DNA of 7,665 nt from Pseudomonadota bacterium (GCA_003242525.1 QGUU01000102.1:1-7665); one strand, 5' to 3'. Shown: positions 1-5,763, counted from the stretch's first letter. Notes: a model not told the origin generated them from the letters alone. Made by a program: numbers and translations.

Positions 1-285
1 ACGCGGAAGGAAGCCCGCGCCCGACCGCAGGACGCCAGGCCGGACCCGAAGCCGCTGGTCGTTGCCGCTCAGCCCCAGTTGGCGCGGTGGGCCCTATACG
101 GTGGTGAGGCGCTGGCCAATCCGGATGACGGCAAGAACGTGCCCAGGCTCGCCTACAACTTCGTTCGCACCGCGCCGACCGAAGTCTACACACTGGGCTT
201 CCGAAACGATGACATGATGGCCAACGCCAATCGTTTTACCGGCTCGGCGGTAACCTTCATTTCGGTCGCCAGGTTCCAGAAATAA
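1..285 (+). CDS. C-terminal part of an unidentified protein (5' end outside window)
   Basis: Frame 1 is open from the first base to a TAA at 283-285, giving 94 residues with no start codon needed, so this is the tail of a gene that begins upstream. The first 25 or so residues are rich in Arg, Pro and Ala, as in a low-complexity linker. The rest (WALYGGEALANPDDGK... to the end RFTGSAVTFISVARFQK) looks like a folded, conserved C-terminal module. I could not assign it to a family. It vaguely recalls the C-terminal tails of long Ala/Pro-rich exported proteins of rhizobia (for example DUF882/YcbK-like proteins), but that is memory of similarity, not a demonstrated domain. A strong hairpin terminator follows 3 bp after the stop, which supports this being a true gene end. 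Confidence 0.7.
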   Translation, partial: TRKEARARPQDARPDPKPLVVAAQPQLARWALYGGEALANPDDGKNVPRLAYNFVRTAPTEVYTLGFRNDDMMANANRFTGSAVTFISVARFQK

Positions 286-288
286 GCT

Positions 289-310
289 GGGAGCGAATTG
301 CGCTCCCTTT
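289..310 (+). terminator. Rho-independent terminator of the first gene
   Basis: GGGAGCG (289-295) and CGCTCCC (301-307) form a perfect 7-bp GC-rich stem with a 5-nt loop, followed by TTT. It starts 3 bp after the TAA of the upstream gene. Because the stem is symmetric it could also stop minus-strand transcription coming from eda. However, the minus strand has no T-run directly after the stem, so the plus direction is better supported. Confidence 0.75.
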
Positions 311-344
311 CGCTAGCGGGCGCATCTTAGTGGACGCGCTAGCG
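311..344. repeat. Pair of CGCTAGCG palindromes
   Basis: The 8-bp palindrome CGCTAGCG occurs at 311-318 and again at 337-344, separated by 18 bp. The two copies can pair into an 8-bp stem. It lies between the terminator of the first gene and the 3' end of eda, so it may help end eda transcription on the minus strand. No function is demonstrated. The remaining bases up to 386 show nothing recognisable. Confidence 0.4.
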
Positions 345-386
345 GCCGGCTTGAGCGTGCGTGGGATACCAGAAGCGGTGGTCTGA

Positions 387-1025
387 TTACTTCCGCAGCA
401 GGCTGGCTTTCCTTGCCAACCCTTCGATGTCGTCCCACCGCCCGGCTTCCACCATGGCCTCCGGTGCGACCCATGAGCCGCCAACGCATATGACATTGGG
501 CAGGCCGAGATAGTCCCCGGCATTCTTTTCGCTTACGCCGCCCGTGGGGCAGAACTTCATCCCGGCGAAAGGCGAAGCCAGGGCCTTGAGGAAGGCGATG
601 CCGCCGGCCTGCTCGGCGGGGAAGAACTTCAGGAAATCAAGCCCGGCCTCGCGGGCAGCCATGATCTCGCCAGGCGTTATCGCGCCCGGAAGCAAGGGAA
701 TGACGCTGTCCCTTGCCGCGTCCAGCAGCCCGGGAGTGATCCCGGGGCTTACAATGAAGAGCGCCCCCGCCTTTTCCGCGTCCGCAAACTGGCGCGCGTC
801 CAGGATCGTGCCGGCGCCGACGATGGCCTCCTCGACCTCGCCGGCCACACGGCGAATCGCTTCCAGCGCCTCGTCGGTCCTCAGCGTGATCTCGATTGCC
901 TTGAGCCCTCCACGCGCCAGCGCACGCGCGAGCGGCACGGCGTCCGCGGCGCGTGCAATCCTGAGCACGGGAATGACCGGCTGGCCGTCGAGCAGAGCAA
1001 GCAATTTCTCTGTCTTGTTCGACAT
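387..1025 (-). CDS. eda: 2-dehydro-3-deoxy-phosphogluconate (KDPG) aldolase / 4-hydroxy-2-oxoglutarate aldolase
   Basis: This is a class I aldolase that splits KDPG into pyruvate and glyceraldehyde 3-phosphate in the Entner-Doudoroff pathway, in the cytoplasm. The protein has 212 residues (E. coli Eda has 213) and is a single alpha/beta barrel. Visible family motifs are VIPVLR near the N terminus, the catalytic Glu45 in AIEITLRT, IVGAGTI, SPG, the Schiff-base Lys133 in FLKFFPAE, and the phosphate-binding CPTGG and GGSW loops. I chose the ATG at 1025 over a GTG at 1037. The ATG has GAAGG five bases upstream, the GTG has no Shine-Dalgarno, and with the ATG the catalytic residues fall on the E. 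coli numbers (E45, K133). The gene stands 85 bp downstream of the muramidase gene on the same strand, with no edd, zwf or kdgK beside it in the window. All key residues are present. Confidence 0.95.
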   Translation of the reverse strand: MSNKTEKLLALLDGQPVIPVLRIARAADAVPLARALARGGLKAIEITLRTDEALEAIRRVAGEVEEAIVGAGTILDARQFADAEKAGALFIVSPGITPGLLDAARDSVIPLLPGAITPGEIMAAREAGLDFLKFFPAEQAGGIAFLKALASPFAGMKFCPTGGVSEKNAGDYLGLPNVICVGGSWVAPEAMVEAGRWDDIEGLARKASLLRK

Positions 1026-1091
1026 GGCAGCCTTCACAATGGCGGGGGCATCAAAGGAGATGCTGCTCTAGCAGAAGGCTTCCCGCGAGTC

Positions 1092-1106
1092 CACGCAGCC
1101 TGCGTG
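1092..1106 (-). other. Small hairpin between muramidase gene and eda
   Basis: CACGCA (1092-1097) and TGCGTG (1101-1106) form a perfect 6-bp stem with a 3-nt loop, 4 bp after the muramidase stop codon on the minus strand. No T-run follows, so it is at most a weak or Rho-assisted terminator or an mRNA-end stabiliser. A second small stem (CTGC-TAGA-GCAG on the minus strand, about 1062-1073) lies closer to eda. No promoter for eda is obvious in the gap. Confidence 0.3.
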
Positions 1107-1110
1107 TCGC

Positions 1111-1986
1111 TCAGGGGCGACCGAACAGGAATTTCAACCTGTCGAACAGCCTTTGCATGAGCCGGACAGGAGCGGCTTGCGGCGCAAGCGCTTCTGCAAG
1201 GGCGGCAAGGGTTCGTGGCCCGGCAATTCCGTCAACGGCAAGGCCATGATCCATCTGGAAGCGCCGCACTGCAGCGGCAGTTGCCGGCCCATACACACTG
1301 TCCGCTGCCAGCGCGTAGCCCGCGGCTCCAAGGTCGCGCTGGAGGGCGCGCACTGCTTCGCCGCGCGAACCCAGCCGCAGCACAACAGGCATGGTTATCG
1401 GCCTGCCTGCATGCCTGGCGTAAGCGGCCGCCAACTTCTTGTGATAGGCATTCTTGCGATAGCCGGGGCCGTTATAGCCGCGAGCGAAGGCTTCCCAATC
1501 GTGGTCCCGCAATGCCCGCGCAAGGCCGGCTTTCTCGATATATTGCGCCATCAGCCGTGCCTGGCCTGCAATTCCCGACCGCGCCTGCGCCACCATCTCC
1601 TCTATGCTCATGTAACCCAGCCATTGCCAGTGCGCTCCCATGACCTGGCCGATGCCCCAGGAGACGGATTCGCAGGCGGCCTTGGCATCGATCGACATTG
1701 CCTGCTCCAGCATCGACCAGCGCCTTGCCTGCGACGGCGGATTGGCCACGGCGCCCGCAACCGGTGATGCAAGACCCATCTTGCGCGCGATGGCTCGCCT
1801 GTTCACGTCAAGGCGCCTGTCGAAATAGTGTCCTTCGAAGCGGATGAGTGGTTCGCGGCGGCCACGCACAAGGGCAAATGCAGTTCCGCCGCTCTCAACC
1901 TCGGCTATGGCGAGCAGGGCTGCCGCTTCCATCCCGAACTCATTCGCAATCCGGCCTATCTCGGCAATGGTTTCGGCTGTGAACAT
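1111..1986 (-). CDS. N-acetylmuramidase (endolysin-like) with C-terminal peptidoglycan-binding domain
   Basis: This is a predicted glycan-strand hydrolase of the N-acetylmuramidase (DUF3380) family, 291 residues. Residues 1-195 form the lysozyme-like domain. AIAEVESGG carries the likely catalytic Glu31, followed by [13 protein letters not shown], the [12 protein letters not shown] motif (106-117) and [10 protein letters not shown] (167-176). Residues 203-263 match a PG_binding_1 repeat ([45 protein letters not shown]). The tail (275-291) is basic and amphipathic. There is no signal peptide, as in phage endolysins, but no holin, spanin or other phage gene is nearby, so it may be a domesticated lysis gene. 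The ATG at 1986 is preceded by GGAG with 5-bp spacing. It is divergent from trhO. The family assignment is confident; the cellular role is not. Confidence 0.88.
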   Translation of the reverse strand: MFTAETIAEIGRIANEFGMEAAALLAIAEVESGGTAFALVRGRREPLIRFEGHYFDRRLDVNRRAIARKMGLASPVAGAVANPPSQARRWSMLEQAMSIDAKAACESVSWGIGQVMGAHWQWLGYMSIEEMVAQARSGIAGQARLMAQYIEKAGLARALRDHDWEAFARGYNGPGYRKNAYHKKLAAAYARHAGRPITMPVVLRLGSRGEAVRALQRDLGAAGYALAADSVYGPATAAAVRRFQMDHGLAVDGIAGPRTLAALAEALAPQAAPVRLMQRLFDRLKFLFGRP

Positions 1987-2087
1987 GCGATCTCCGTCCT
2001 TGGCTTTGCGGTCATCTTCGCGCCGCCACCTGCCATGTGGACAGATCTCTTGCCTCGCTGCCGCCGGGTCGCTCCCTGCAGGCCGTC

Positions 2088-3017
2088 ATGACTGCATCAC
2101 GGACATCCGAAGCCATCTGCGTAGCGGCGCTCTACCGCTTTTCCCGGTTCGACCGGTTTGAGTCGCTGAGGGCTCCTCTTGCCGCATTCTGTTCGGCGCA
2201 CGGAATCAAGGGAACGCTGCTTCTTGCGCCGGAAGGCATCAATGGCACCGTTGCCGGCAGCAGCCCCGCCATACAGTCATTGGTCGGACATCTTGAAACC
2301 ATTCCCGAACTGTCCGGGTTGGAGATCAAGTACTCGACCGCCTCCGCGATGCCGTTCCATCGCATGAAGGTGAGGCTCAAACGCGAGATAGTCACCATGG
2401 GCGTGGAGGGCATAGACCCGCTGTCGAGCGCCGGTACCTATGTCCAGCCGCGCGACTGGAACACGCTGATCTCGGACCCTCGGACGGTCGTGATCGACAC
2501 GCGCAACGACTACGAGGTACGGCTGGGCACGTTCCGTGGGGCTGTCGATCCTCGCACCGGAAGCTTCCGGGAGTTTCCCCGATGGGCAGAAAGCCACAGG
2601 AATGATCTTGCAGGTCGCAAGGTGGCGATGTTCTGCACGGGCGGCATTCGTTGCGAAAAGGCGACCGCCTATATGAAATCCCTGGGCATCGAGGAGGTGT
2701 TCCACCTCAAGGGGGGCATCCTGAAATATCTTGAGGAAGTCCCCGTCGAGGAGAGCCTTTGGGAGGGAGAGTGCTTCGTGTTCGACGAGCGCGTGTCCGT
2801 CCAGCACGGCCTTGTGGAAGGCGAGGCGGAGCTGTGCCGGGCCTGCCGGCAGCCCCTGACGAGTGCAGACAGGCTTTCACCCCACTATGTGGCGGGCATT
2901 TCCTGTCCCTATTGCCACGATAGCCGGACCGAAGCCGACCGTGCCCGGTATGCTGAGAGGCATCGACAGGTGGCGCTGGCGGCCGCTCGCGGAAAGCCGC
3001 ATATCGGCAGCGACTGA
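2088..3017 (+). CDS. trhO: tRNA uridine(34) hydroxylase, rhodanese type (TrhO/YceA family)
   Basis: TrhO uses O2 to hydroxylate U34 in the anticodon of certain tRNAs, giving ho5U, the precursor of cmo5U-type modifications. The protein has 309 residues. The N-terminal acylphosphatase-like part shows [22 protein letters not shown] (43-58) and [12 protein letters not shown] (91-102). The central rhodanese domain holds VIDTRNDYE and the catalytic loop [12 protein letters not shown], with active-site Cys183 and a second Cys189. The C-terminal part has two CxxC pairs (Cys250/253 and Cys273/276), typical of a zinc site in this family. An in-frame GTG at 2037 exists, but the ATG at 2088 has GCAGG five bases upstream and brings the start close to the ALYRF motif, as in homologues. 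The gene diverges from the muramidase gene; the 101-bp gap shows no clear promoter. All catalytic residues are intact. Confidence 0.93.
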   Translation: MTASRTSEAICVAALYRFSRFDRFESLRAPLAAFCSAHGIKGTLLLAPEGINGTVAGSSPAIQSLVGHLETIPELSGLEIKYSTASAMPFHRMKVRLKREIVTMGVEGIDPLSSAGTYVQPRDWNTLISDPRTVVIDTRNDYEVRLGTFRGAVDPRTGSFREFPRWAESHRNDLAGRKVAMFCTGGIRCEKATAYMKSLGIEEVFHLKGGILKYLEEVPVEESLWEGECFVFDERVSVQHGLVEGEAELCRACRQPLTSADRLSPHYVAGISCPYCHDSRTEADRARYAERHRQVALAAARGKPHIGSD

Positions 3018-3021
3018 GCAG

Positions 3022-3047
3022 CCTGCGGGGCTGTCTTTGGCCGCAGG
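3022..3047 (+). terminator. Possible weak terminator after trhO
   Basis: CCTGCGG (3022-3028) and CCGCAGG (3041-3047) form a perfect 7-bp stem with a 12-nt loop, starting 5 bp after the trhO stop. Only a loose T-rich stretch (ATTTT, 3054-3058) follows, so it would be inefficient as an intrinsic terminator. A competing stem CAGCC/GGCTG (3019-3033) overlaps it, so two folds are mutually exclusive. Confidence 0.4.
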
Positions 3048-3084
3048 TCTGGAATTTTCATTGTATTGGGGTCCTTCTGCGCCT

Positions 3085-3139
3085 ACCTCCATCAGGTTCA
3101 ACCGCCTGGCGCCGTCCGGCCGGGCCTCACCTGGGAGGT
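3085..3139 (+). promoter_or_regulatory. Shine-Dalgarno-sequestering stem-loop in the 5' UTR of the DUF533 gene
   Basis: Three nested helices close on each other. ACCTCC (3085-3090) pairs with GGAGGT (3134-3139); after an AT bulge, CAGGT (3093-3097) pairs with ACCTG (3129-3133); across an internal loop (TCAACC versus CTC), GCCTGGC (3104-3110) pairs with GCCGGGC (3119-3125, one G-U). An 8-nt loop caps it. That is 18 base pairs, and the whole Shine-Dalgarno GGGAGG (3133-3138) of the gene starting at 3144 is paired. The layout is that of a translational switch: a thermosensor, a metabolite or protein-bound leader, or a structure opened by translation from trhO. It matches no riboswitch class I know. 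Pairing is read directly from the sequence; function is inferred. Confidence 0.6.
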
Positions 3140-3143
3140 ATTG

Positions 3144-3884
3144 ATGTTCGATCCCAAGAAACTGCTCGACGATTTGCTTGGTTCGAAAATTCCCGGAACG
3201 GAATCAACCGTGCGGGACAAGGCAGGGCAGGCCGCGCAGATGGCGAGGGACAATCCGCTTGCGGCGGGCGCGCTGGCGGCCGTCCTGCTTGGCACCGGCA
3301 CCGGCCGGAAGCTTTCAGGCACTGCGCTAAAACTTGGCGGCCTGGCCGCCATAGGGGGTCTGGCCTACAAGGCCTACCAGAATTACAGGAATGGCGAGCA
3401 GGCCCAACCGGGCGCGACTTCCTCCGAGCCGGAGTTGCTGCCACCACCCACCGACAGCGAATTCAATCCGGCGCAGGCTCCTCAGGGTGAAAGCGAGTTT
3501 GCGCTGGTGCTGGTGCGGGCCATGATCGCAGCCGCAAAGGCCGACGGCCACATCGATGAGGAGGAGCGCAGAAAGATCGGCGACAAGCTCAGCCTTTCGG
3601 GAATCGGCACTGAGGCGGAGGAATTCATACGAAGAGAACTCGAAGCGCCACTCGACCTCGACGCCATCGTGGCATCGGCCCGGACGGAAGCGCAGAAGGC
3701 CGAGCTCTACACCGCCTCGCGCCTCGCAATCGAGCCGGACACTCGAGCCGAGCGCGGTTATCTCGACCTGCTAGCCGGCCGTCTCGGACTGCCCGACGGG
3801 CTGGTCGACCACATCGAGGCCACCGTATCGTCGGTCAAGGTGCCGGTGCGGGAGGCGACCGACGCGCCCAATTCGCGCTGGTAA
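3144..3884 (+). CDS. DUF533 / TerB-like inner-membrane-associated protein (YebE family)
   Basis: The protein has 246 residues and belongs to the DUF533 (YebE-like) group, often annotated as tellurite resistance TerB family; its biochemical role is unknown. Residues 1-36 are charged. Residues 37-77 are a Gly/Ala-rich hydrophobic stretch (NPLAAGALAAVLLGTGTG, then LKLGGLAAIGGLAYKAY), probably one or two membrane-inserting segments. Residues 85-117 are a Pro/Glu/Gln-rich linker. Residues 118-232 are an all-helical TerB-like domain with the acidic motif AAKADGHIDEEE (130-141), a second acidic stretch (PDTRAERGYLDLLAGRLGLP) and a helical end. The start is the ATG at 3144, with GGGAGG five bases upstream; an upstream in-frame candidate at 3066 lacks this. 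The Shine-Dalgarno is buried in a stem-loop (3085-3139), and the loop of the downstream small-RNA candidate complements it. The family call is firm, the function open. Confidence 0.87.
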   Translation: MFDPKKLLDDLLGSKIPGTESTVRDKAGQAAQMARDNPLAAGALAAVLLGTGTGRKLSGTALKLGGLAAIGGLAYKAYQNYRNGEQAQPGATSSEPELLPPPTDSEFNPAQAPQGESEFALVLVRAMIAAAKADGHIDEEERRKIGDKLSLSGIGTEAEEFIRRELEAPLDLDAIVASARTEAQKAELYTASRLAIEPDTRAERGYLDLLAGRLGLPDGLVDHIEATVSSVKVPVREATDAPNSRW

Positions 3885-3911
3885 AGCAACACGAGAAGGA
3901 TGGATCCGGCG

Positions 3912-3927
3912 TTAACCGTCCGTTAAC
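3912..3927 (+). promoter_or_regulatory. Candidate CtrA-binding box
   Basis: TTAACCGTCCGTTAAC is a full match to the alphaproteobacterial CtrA consensus TTAA-N7-TTAA(C). The two TTAA half sites (3912-3915 and 3923-3926) lie one helical turn apart. The second half site overlaps the candidate -35 element of the small-RNA promoter, as at known CtrA-activated promoters. Binding is inferred from consensus only. Confidence 0.55.
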
Positions 3928-3949
3928 GTCGGAAGCGCATTATTTTAAT
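3923..3949 (+). promoter_or_regulatory. Candidate promoter of the small RNA
   Basis: TTAACG (3923-3928) resembles a -35 element and TTTAAT (3944-3949) matches the -10 consensus in 5 of 6 positions, with 15 bp between them (slightly short). Transcription would then start around 3955-3957, exactly where the first stem of the small RNA begins. The -35 coincides with the downstream CtrA half site, which suits an activator-dependent promoter. Confidence 0.5.
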
Positions 3950-3954
3950 CAGTC

Positions 3955-4015
3955 GAATCGGCTTCCTCCTCCCAGGCCGGTTCTGCTTGGGCGGTCGCCA
4001 ATGACCGCCCTTTTT
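3955..4015 (+). ncRNA. Small RNA candidate with an anti-Shine-Dalgarno CCTCCTCCC loop
   Basis: Two hairpins make up the roughly 60-nt RNA. In the first, GAATCGGC (3955-3962) pairs fully with GCCGGTTC (3976-3983, one G-U) and presents a 13-nt loop containing CCTCCTCCC (3965-3973). The second is a perfect intrinsic terminator at 3989-4015. A promoter-like element ends at 3949, and no ORF with coding character covers the segment. Alphaproteobacterial trans-acting sRNAs with a CCUCCUCCC loop ('cuckoo' RNAs, including CcsR-type and some rhizobial alpha-r families) share this design and bind ribosome-binding sites of target mRNAs. Unlike cuckoo RNAs with two such loops, this one has a single anti-SD loop. 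Nine nucleotides of it (CCTCCCAGG, 3968-3976) complement the DUF533 ribosome-binding region (3130-3138). It could instead be processed from the DUF533 3' UTR. Ends are estimates. Confidence 0.65.
3989..4015 (+). terminator. Strong Rho-independent terminator
   Basis: GGGCGGTC (3989-3996) and GACCGCCC (4003-4010) form a perfect 8-bp stem with a 6-nt loop (GCCAAT), followed directly by TTTTT (4011-4015). It ends the small-RNA candidate and would also stop read-through from the DUF533 gene, isolating the SDR gene that starts at 4071. Confidence 0.92.
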
Positions 4016-4070
4016 GTACGGTCGCCACGAGCCCCTCCATCTGCGAGGCAGGCCTGCCAGGGAGAACGCC

Positions 4071-4823
4071 TTGACCAGCAAGACCGCAATCGTCACAGGA
4101 GCCGGAACCGGCATAGGCAAGAGCACGGCCATCGCCTTACTCAAGGCGGGCTGGAACACAGTGTTCTGTGGCCGGCGAAAGGCCGTGCTGGAGGCCGCCA
4201 TCGCCGACGCGGGTGAGACGAAGGCCAAGGCGCTGGCGCTTGCCTGCGACATAACCCGGCCCGAAGATGTGGACGCGCTGTTCGGCGAAGTGGTCGAGGC
4301 TTTCGGCCGCGTCGACCTGCTCTTCAACAATGCCGGCATGGGCTACAAATCGACATTGATCGACGAGATACCCGTCGAAGTCTGGAACAATGTCGTTGCC
4401 GTCAATCTGACAGGCTCGTTCCTTTGCGCACGCGCGGCCTTCGCCCAGATGCGCAGGCAGAAGCCGCAGGGCGGGCGGATCATCAACAACGGCTCGGTCT
4501 CGGCCTACGTGCCCCGGCCGGGTTCCGTACCATATACAGCCACCAAGCACGCCATAACGGGCCTGACCAGGGCACTGGCGCTTGACGGGCGGCCCTATGA
4601 CATAGCGTGCGGACAGATCGACATCGGCAACGCATTGACCGACATGGCCACACCGATGACCACGGGTGTGCCGCAAGCAAATGGAACGATAGCGGCCGAA
4701 GCCGTGATGGACGTGCAGCATGTCGCCGATGCCGTTGTGCACATGGCGAGCCTCCCCCTCGACGCCAATGTGCTGTTCATGACGGTGATGGCGACCAAGA
4801 TGCCTTACGTCGGCCGCGGGTAG
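4071..4823 (+). CDS. SDR-family oxidoreductase (classical short-chain dehydrogenase/reductase)
   Basis: This is a classical SDR of 250 residues, a cytoplasmic NAD(P)-dependent oxidoreductase of unknown substrate. The Rossmann signature TGAGTGIG is at residues 9-16, with Arg35-Arg36 after the second strand suggesting NADP preference. DI(T) at 60-62 and the structural NNAG motif at 86-89 follow. The catalytic tetrad is complete: Asn112, Ser142 (NNGSVSAY), Tyr155 and Lys159 (YTATK). The C-terminal substrate-binding part (GQIDIGNALTDMA onward) is normal in length. I chose TTG at 4071 as start because AGGGAG lies six bases upstream and the Rossmann strand begins at once. An extension to 4014 would run into the terminator. 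The MarR-GNAT gene follows 55 bp downstream with its own promoter candidate, so co-transcription is possible but not required. Confidence 0.88.
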   Translation: MTSKTAIVTGAGTGIGKSTAIALLKAGWNTVFCGRRKAVLEAAIADAGETKAKALALACDITRPEDVDALFGEVVEAFGRVDLLFNNAGMGYKSTLIDEIPVEVWNNVVAVNLTGSFLCARAAFAQMRRQKPQGGRIINNGSVSAYVPRPGSVPYTATKHAITGLTRALALDGRPYDIACGQIDIGNALTDMATPMTTGVPQANGTIAAEAVMDVQHVADAVVHMASLPLDANVLFMTVMATKMPYVGRG

Positions 4824-4843
4824 GGCGCCATCCCCGAAAGATA

Positions 4844-4872
4844 TTGCGCGCGGAAAATCATCTGACTAAAGT
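4844..4872 (+). promoter_or_regulatory. Candidate promoter of the MarR-GNAT gene
   Basis: TTGCGC (4844-4849) and TAAAGT (4867-4872), 17 bp apart, are a weak but correctly spaced -35/-10 pair (3 of 6 and 4 of 6 consensus bases). The start of transcription would fall on or next to the ATG at 4879, implying a leaderless or nearly leaderless mRNA. The -10 lies inside the palindrome at 4862-4875. Confidence 0.35.
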
Positions 4873-4875
4873 CAG
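4862..4875. promoter_or_regulatory. Palindromic operator candidate (MarR autoregulation)
   Basis: CTGACT-AA-AGTCAG is a perfect 6+6 inverted repeat with a 2-bp centre, three bases before the start codon of a MarR-family gene. Its size and position suit a dimeric winged-helix repressor that blocks its own promoter. Binding by this protein is inferred from proximity. Confidence 0.55.
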
Positions 4876-4878
4876 GTA

Positions 4879-5763
4879 ATGCAGATCGATGACATCCAGC
4901 AGGTGCGCCGGTTCAACCGGCTGGTCACGCAGCGGGCCGGTGCGCTTGAGGAGAGCTATCTTTCACGCGGACGCCCGCTCGGCGAGGCGCGGTTGCTGTT
5001 TGAGATCGGCGTGGCGGGTGGCTGCGATGTGGCCCTGCTGCGAACCAGGCTCGGCCTCGACTCGGGCTATCTCAGCCGCCTCCTGCGCTCGCTGGAGAGG
5101 CAACGGCTGGTCGAACTCCGCAAGGCGGAAGGCGACGGCAGGGCGAGGTCCGTGGTTCTGACGGAGAAGGGCCGCGAGGAATTCGAGGCTTACGAGGCGC
5201 TTTCCGACGAGGTGGCGGAAGACCTTCTTTCCCTGCTCGACGAGCCGCGGCGCAAGCGCCTGATAGCCGCAATGGGTGAGATCGAACGGCTTTTGCGCGG
5301 TGCCGCCTTGGAAATTTCCGTTGAGGACCCGGCGAGTGCCGATGCGCGCTGGTGTCTGGAGCAATATTTTGCCGAGCTGTCCGCCCGTTTCGAGAACGGC
5401 TTTGATCCGGGGAAAGGCGGCGGGCCCCCTTCGTCGGAGATGCGGCCGCCGAACGGTTGGTTGCTTGTTGCCCGCATTGACCGGGAGCCTGTCGGCTGCG
5501 GCGCGCTGATGCGGCTGGACGAAGTGGCTGGTGAGATCAAACGTGTCTGGACCGCGCCGGCCGCCAGGGGTCTCGGCGTGGCCGCCAGGCTGATGGGCCG
5601 GCTCGAAGCGCTGGCGCGAGATGCCGGATTCAGCATCGTCCGGCTGGACACGAACAGGACGCTGTCGGAGGCTCGCGCGATGTACCGGAAGCTGGGCTAT
5701 GTCGAGATCCCACGCTACAACGACAACCCCTATGCCCATCACTGGTTCGAGAAGCGGCTGTAG
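4879..5763 (+). CDS. MarR-type regulator fused to a GNAT N-acetyltransferase
   Basis: The 294-residue protein joins two domains. Residues 1-140 are a MarR winged helix: the first DNA-binding helix is near 51-59, the recognition helix is DSGYLSRLLRSLE (61-73), the wing carries RKAEGDGRARSVVLT (81-95), and a dimerisation helix follows (98-140). Residues 145-294 are a GNAT acetyltransferase, with motif A KRVWTAPAARGLGVAARLMG (221-240) carrying the acetyl-CoA loop RGLGVA, and the typical end LDTNRTLSEARAMYRKLGYVEI (256-277). Such fusions are a known architecture in rhizobia and other bacteria; substrate and ligand are unknown. The ATG at 4879 has only AGG two bases away, too close for a normal Shine-Dalgarno, which fits leaderless translation. 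A palindrome (4862-4875) directly before it suggests autoregulation. The 3' end converges on the aminotransferase gene 46 bp away with no clear terminator. Confidence 0.92.
   Translation: MQIDDIQQVRRFNRLVTQRAGALEESYLSRGRPLGEARLLFEIGVAGGCDVALLRTRLGLDSGYLSRLLRSLERQRLVELRKAEGDGRARSVVLTEKGREEFEAYEALSDEVAEDLLSLLDEPRRKRLIAAMGEIERLLRGAALEISVEDPASADARWCLEQYFAELSARFENGFDPGKGGGPPSSEMRPPNGWLLVARIDREPVGCGALMRLDEVAGEIKRVWTAPAARGLGVAARLMGRLEALARDAGFSIVRLDTNRTLSEARAMYRKLGYVEIPRYNDNPYAHHWFEKRL

Noticed and set aside
544..1071. 175-codon open frame on the plus strand opposite eda
   Set aside because: Ser/Ala/Pro-rich shadow of eda with no family resemblance and no promoter or Shine-Dalgarno of note.
1060..1071. 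AAAGGAG followed by ATG on the plus strand between eda and the muramidase gene
   Set aside because: The reading frame stops after three codons (TAG), so it is not a gene. The match is incidental.
2277..2807. 176-codon open frame on the minus strand opposite trhO
   Set aside because: trhO is intact and conserved along its length. The reverse frame has no recognisable motif.
3054..3080. Possible EcfG/RpoE2-type promoter (GGAAT...) before the DUF533 leader
   Set aside because: The -35 is GGAAT rather than GGAAC and no GTT-like -10 lies at the right spacing. A sigma-70 pair there is also poor.
3050..3139. TPP-riboswitch-like motif on the minus strand (TTGAACCTGATG, then GCGCAGAAGGA)
   Set aside because: Only the GAACCTGAT part and a rough 3' element resemble the thi-box. 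The CTGAGA half is missing, spacing is wrong, and no minus-strand gene follows (trhO lies on the plus strand).
4137..4742. 201-codon open frame on the minus strand opposite the SDR gene
   Set aside because: The plus strand carries a complete SDR with all catalytic residues. The opposite frame looks like random Arg/Gly/His-rich translation.
4963..5742. 259-codon open frame on the minus strand opposite the MarR-GNAT gene
   Set aside because: It is a shadow of a clearly recognisable gene in GC-rich DNA. Its translation shows no domain, and it has no Shine-Dalgarno-supported start.
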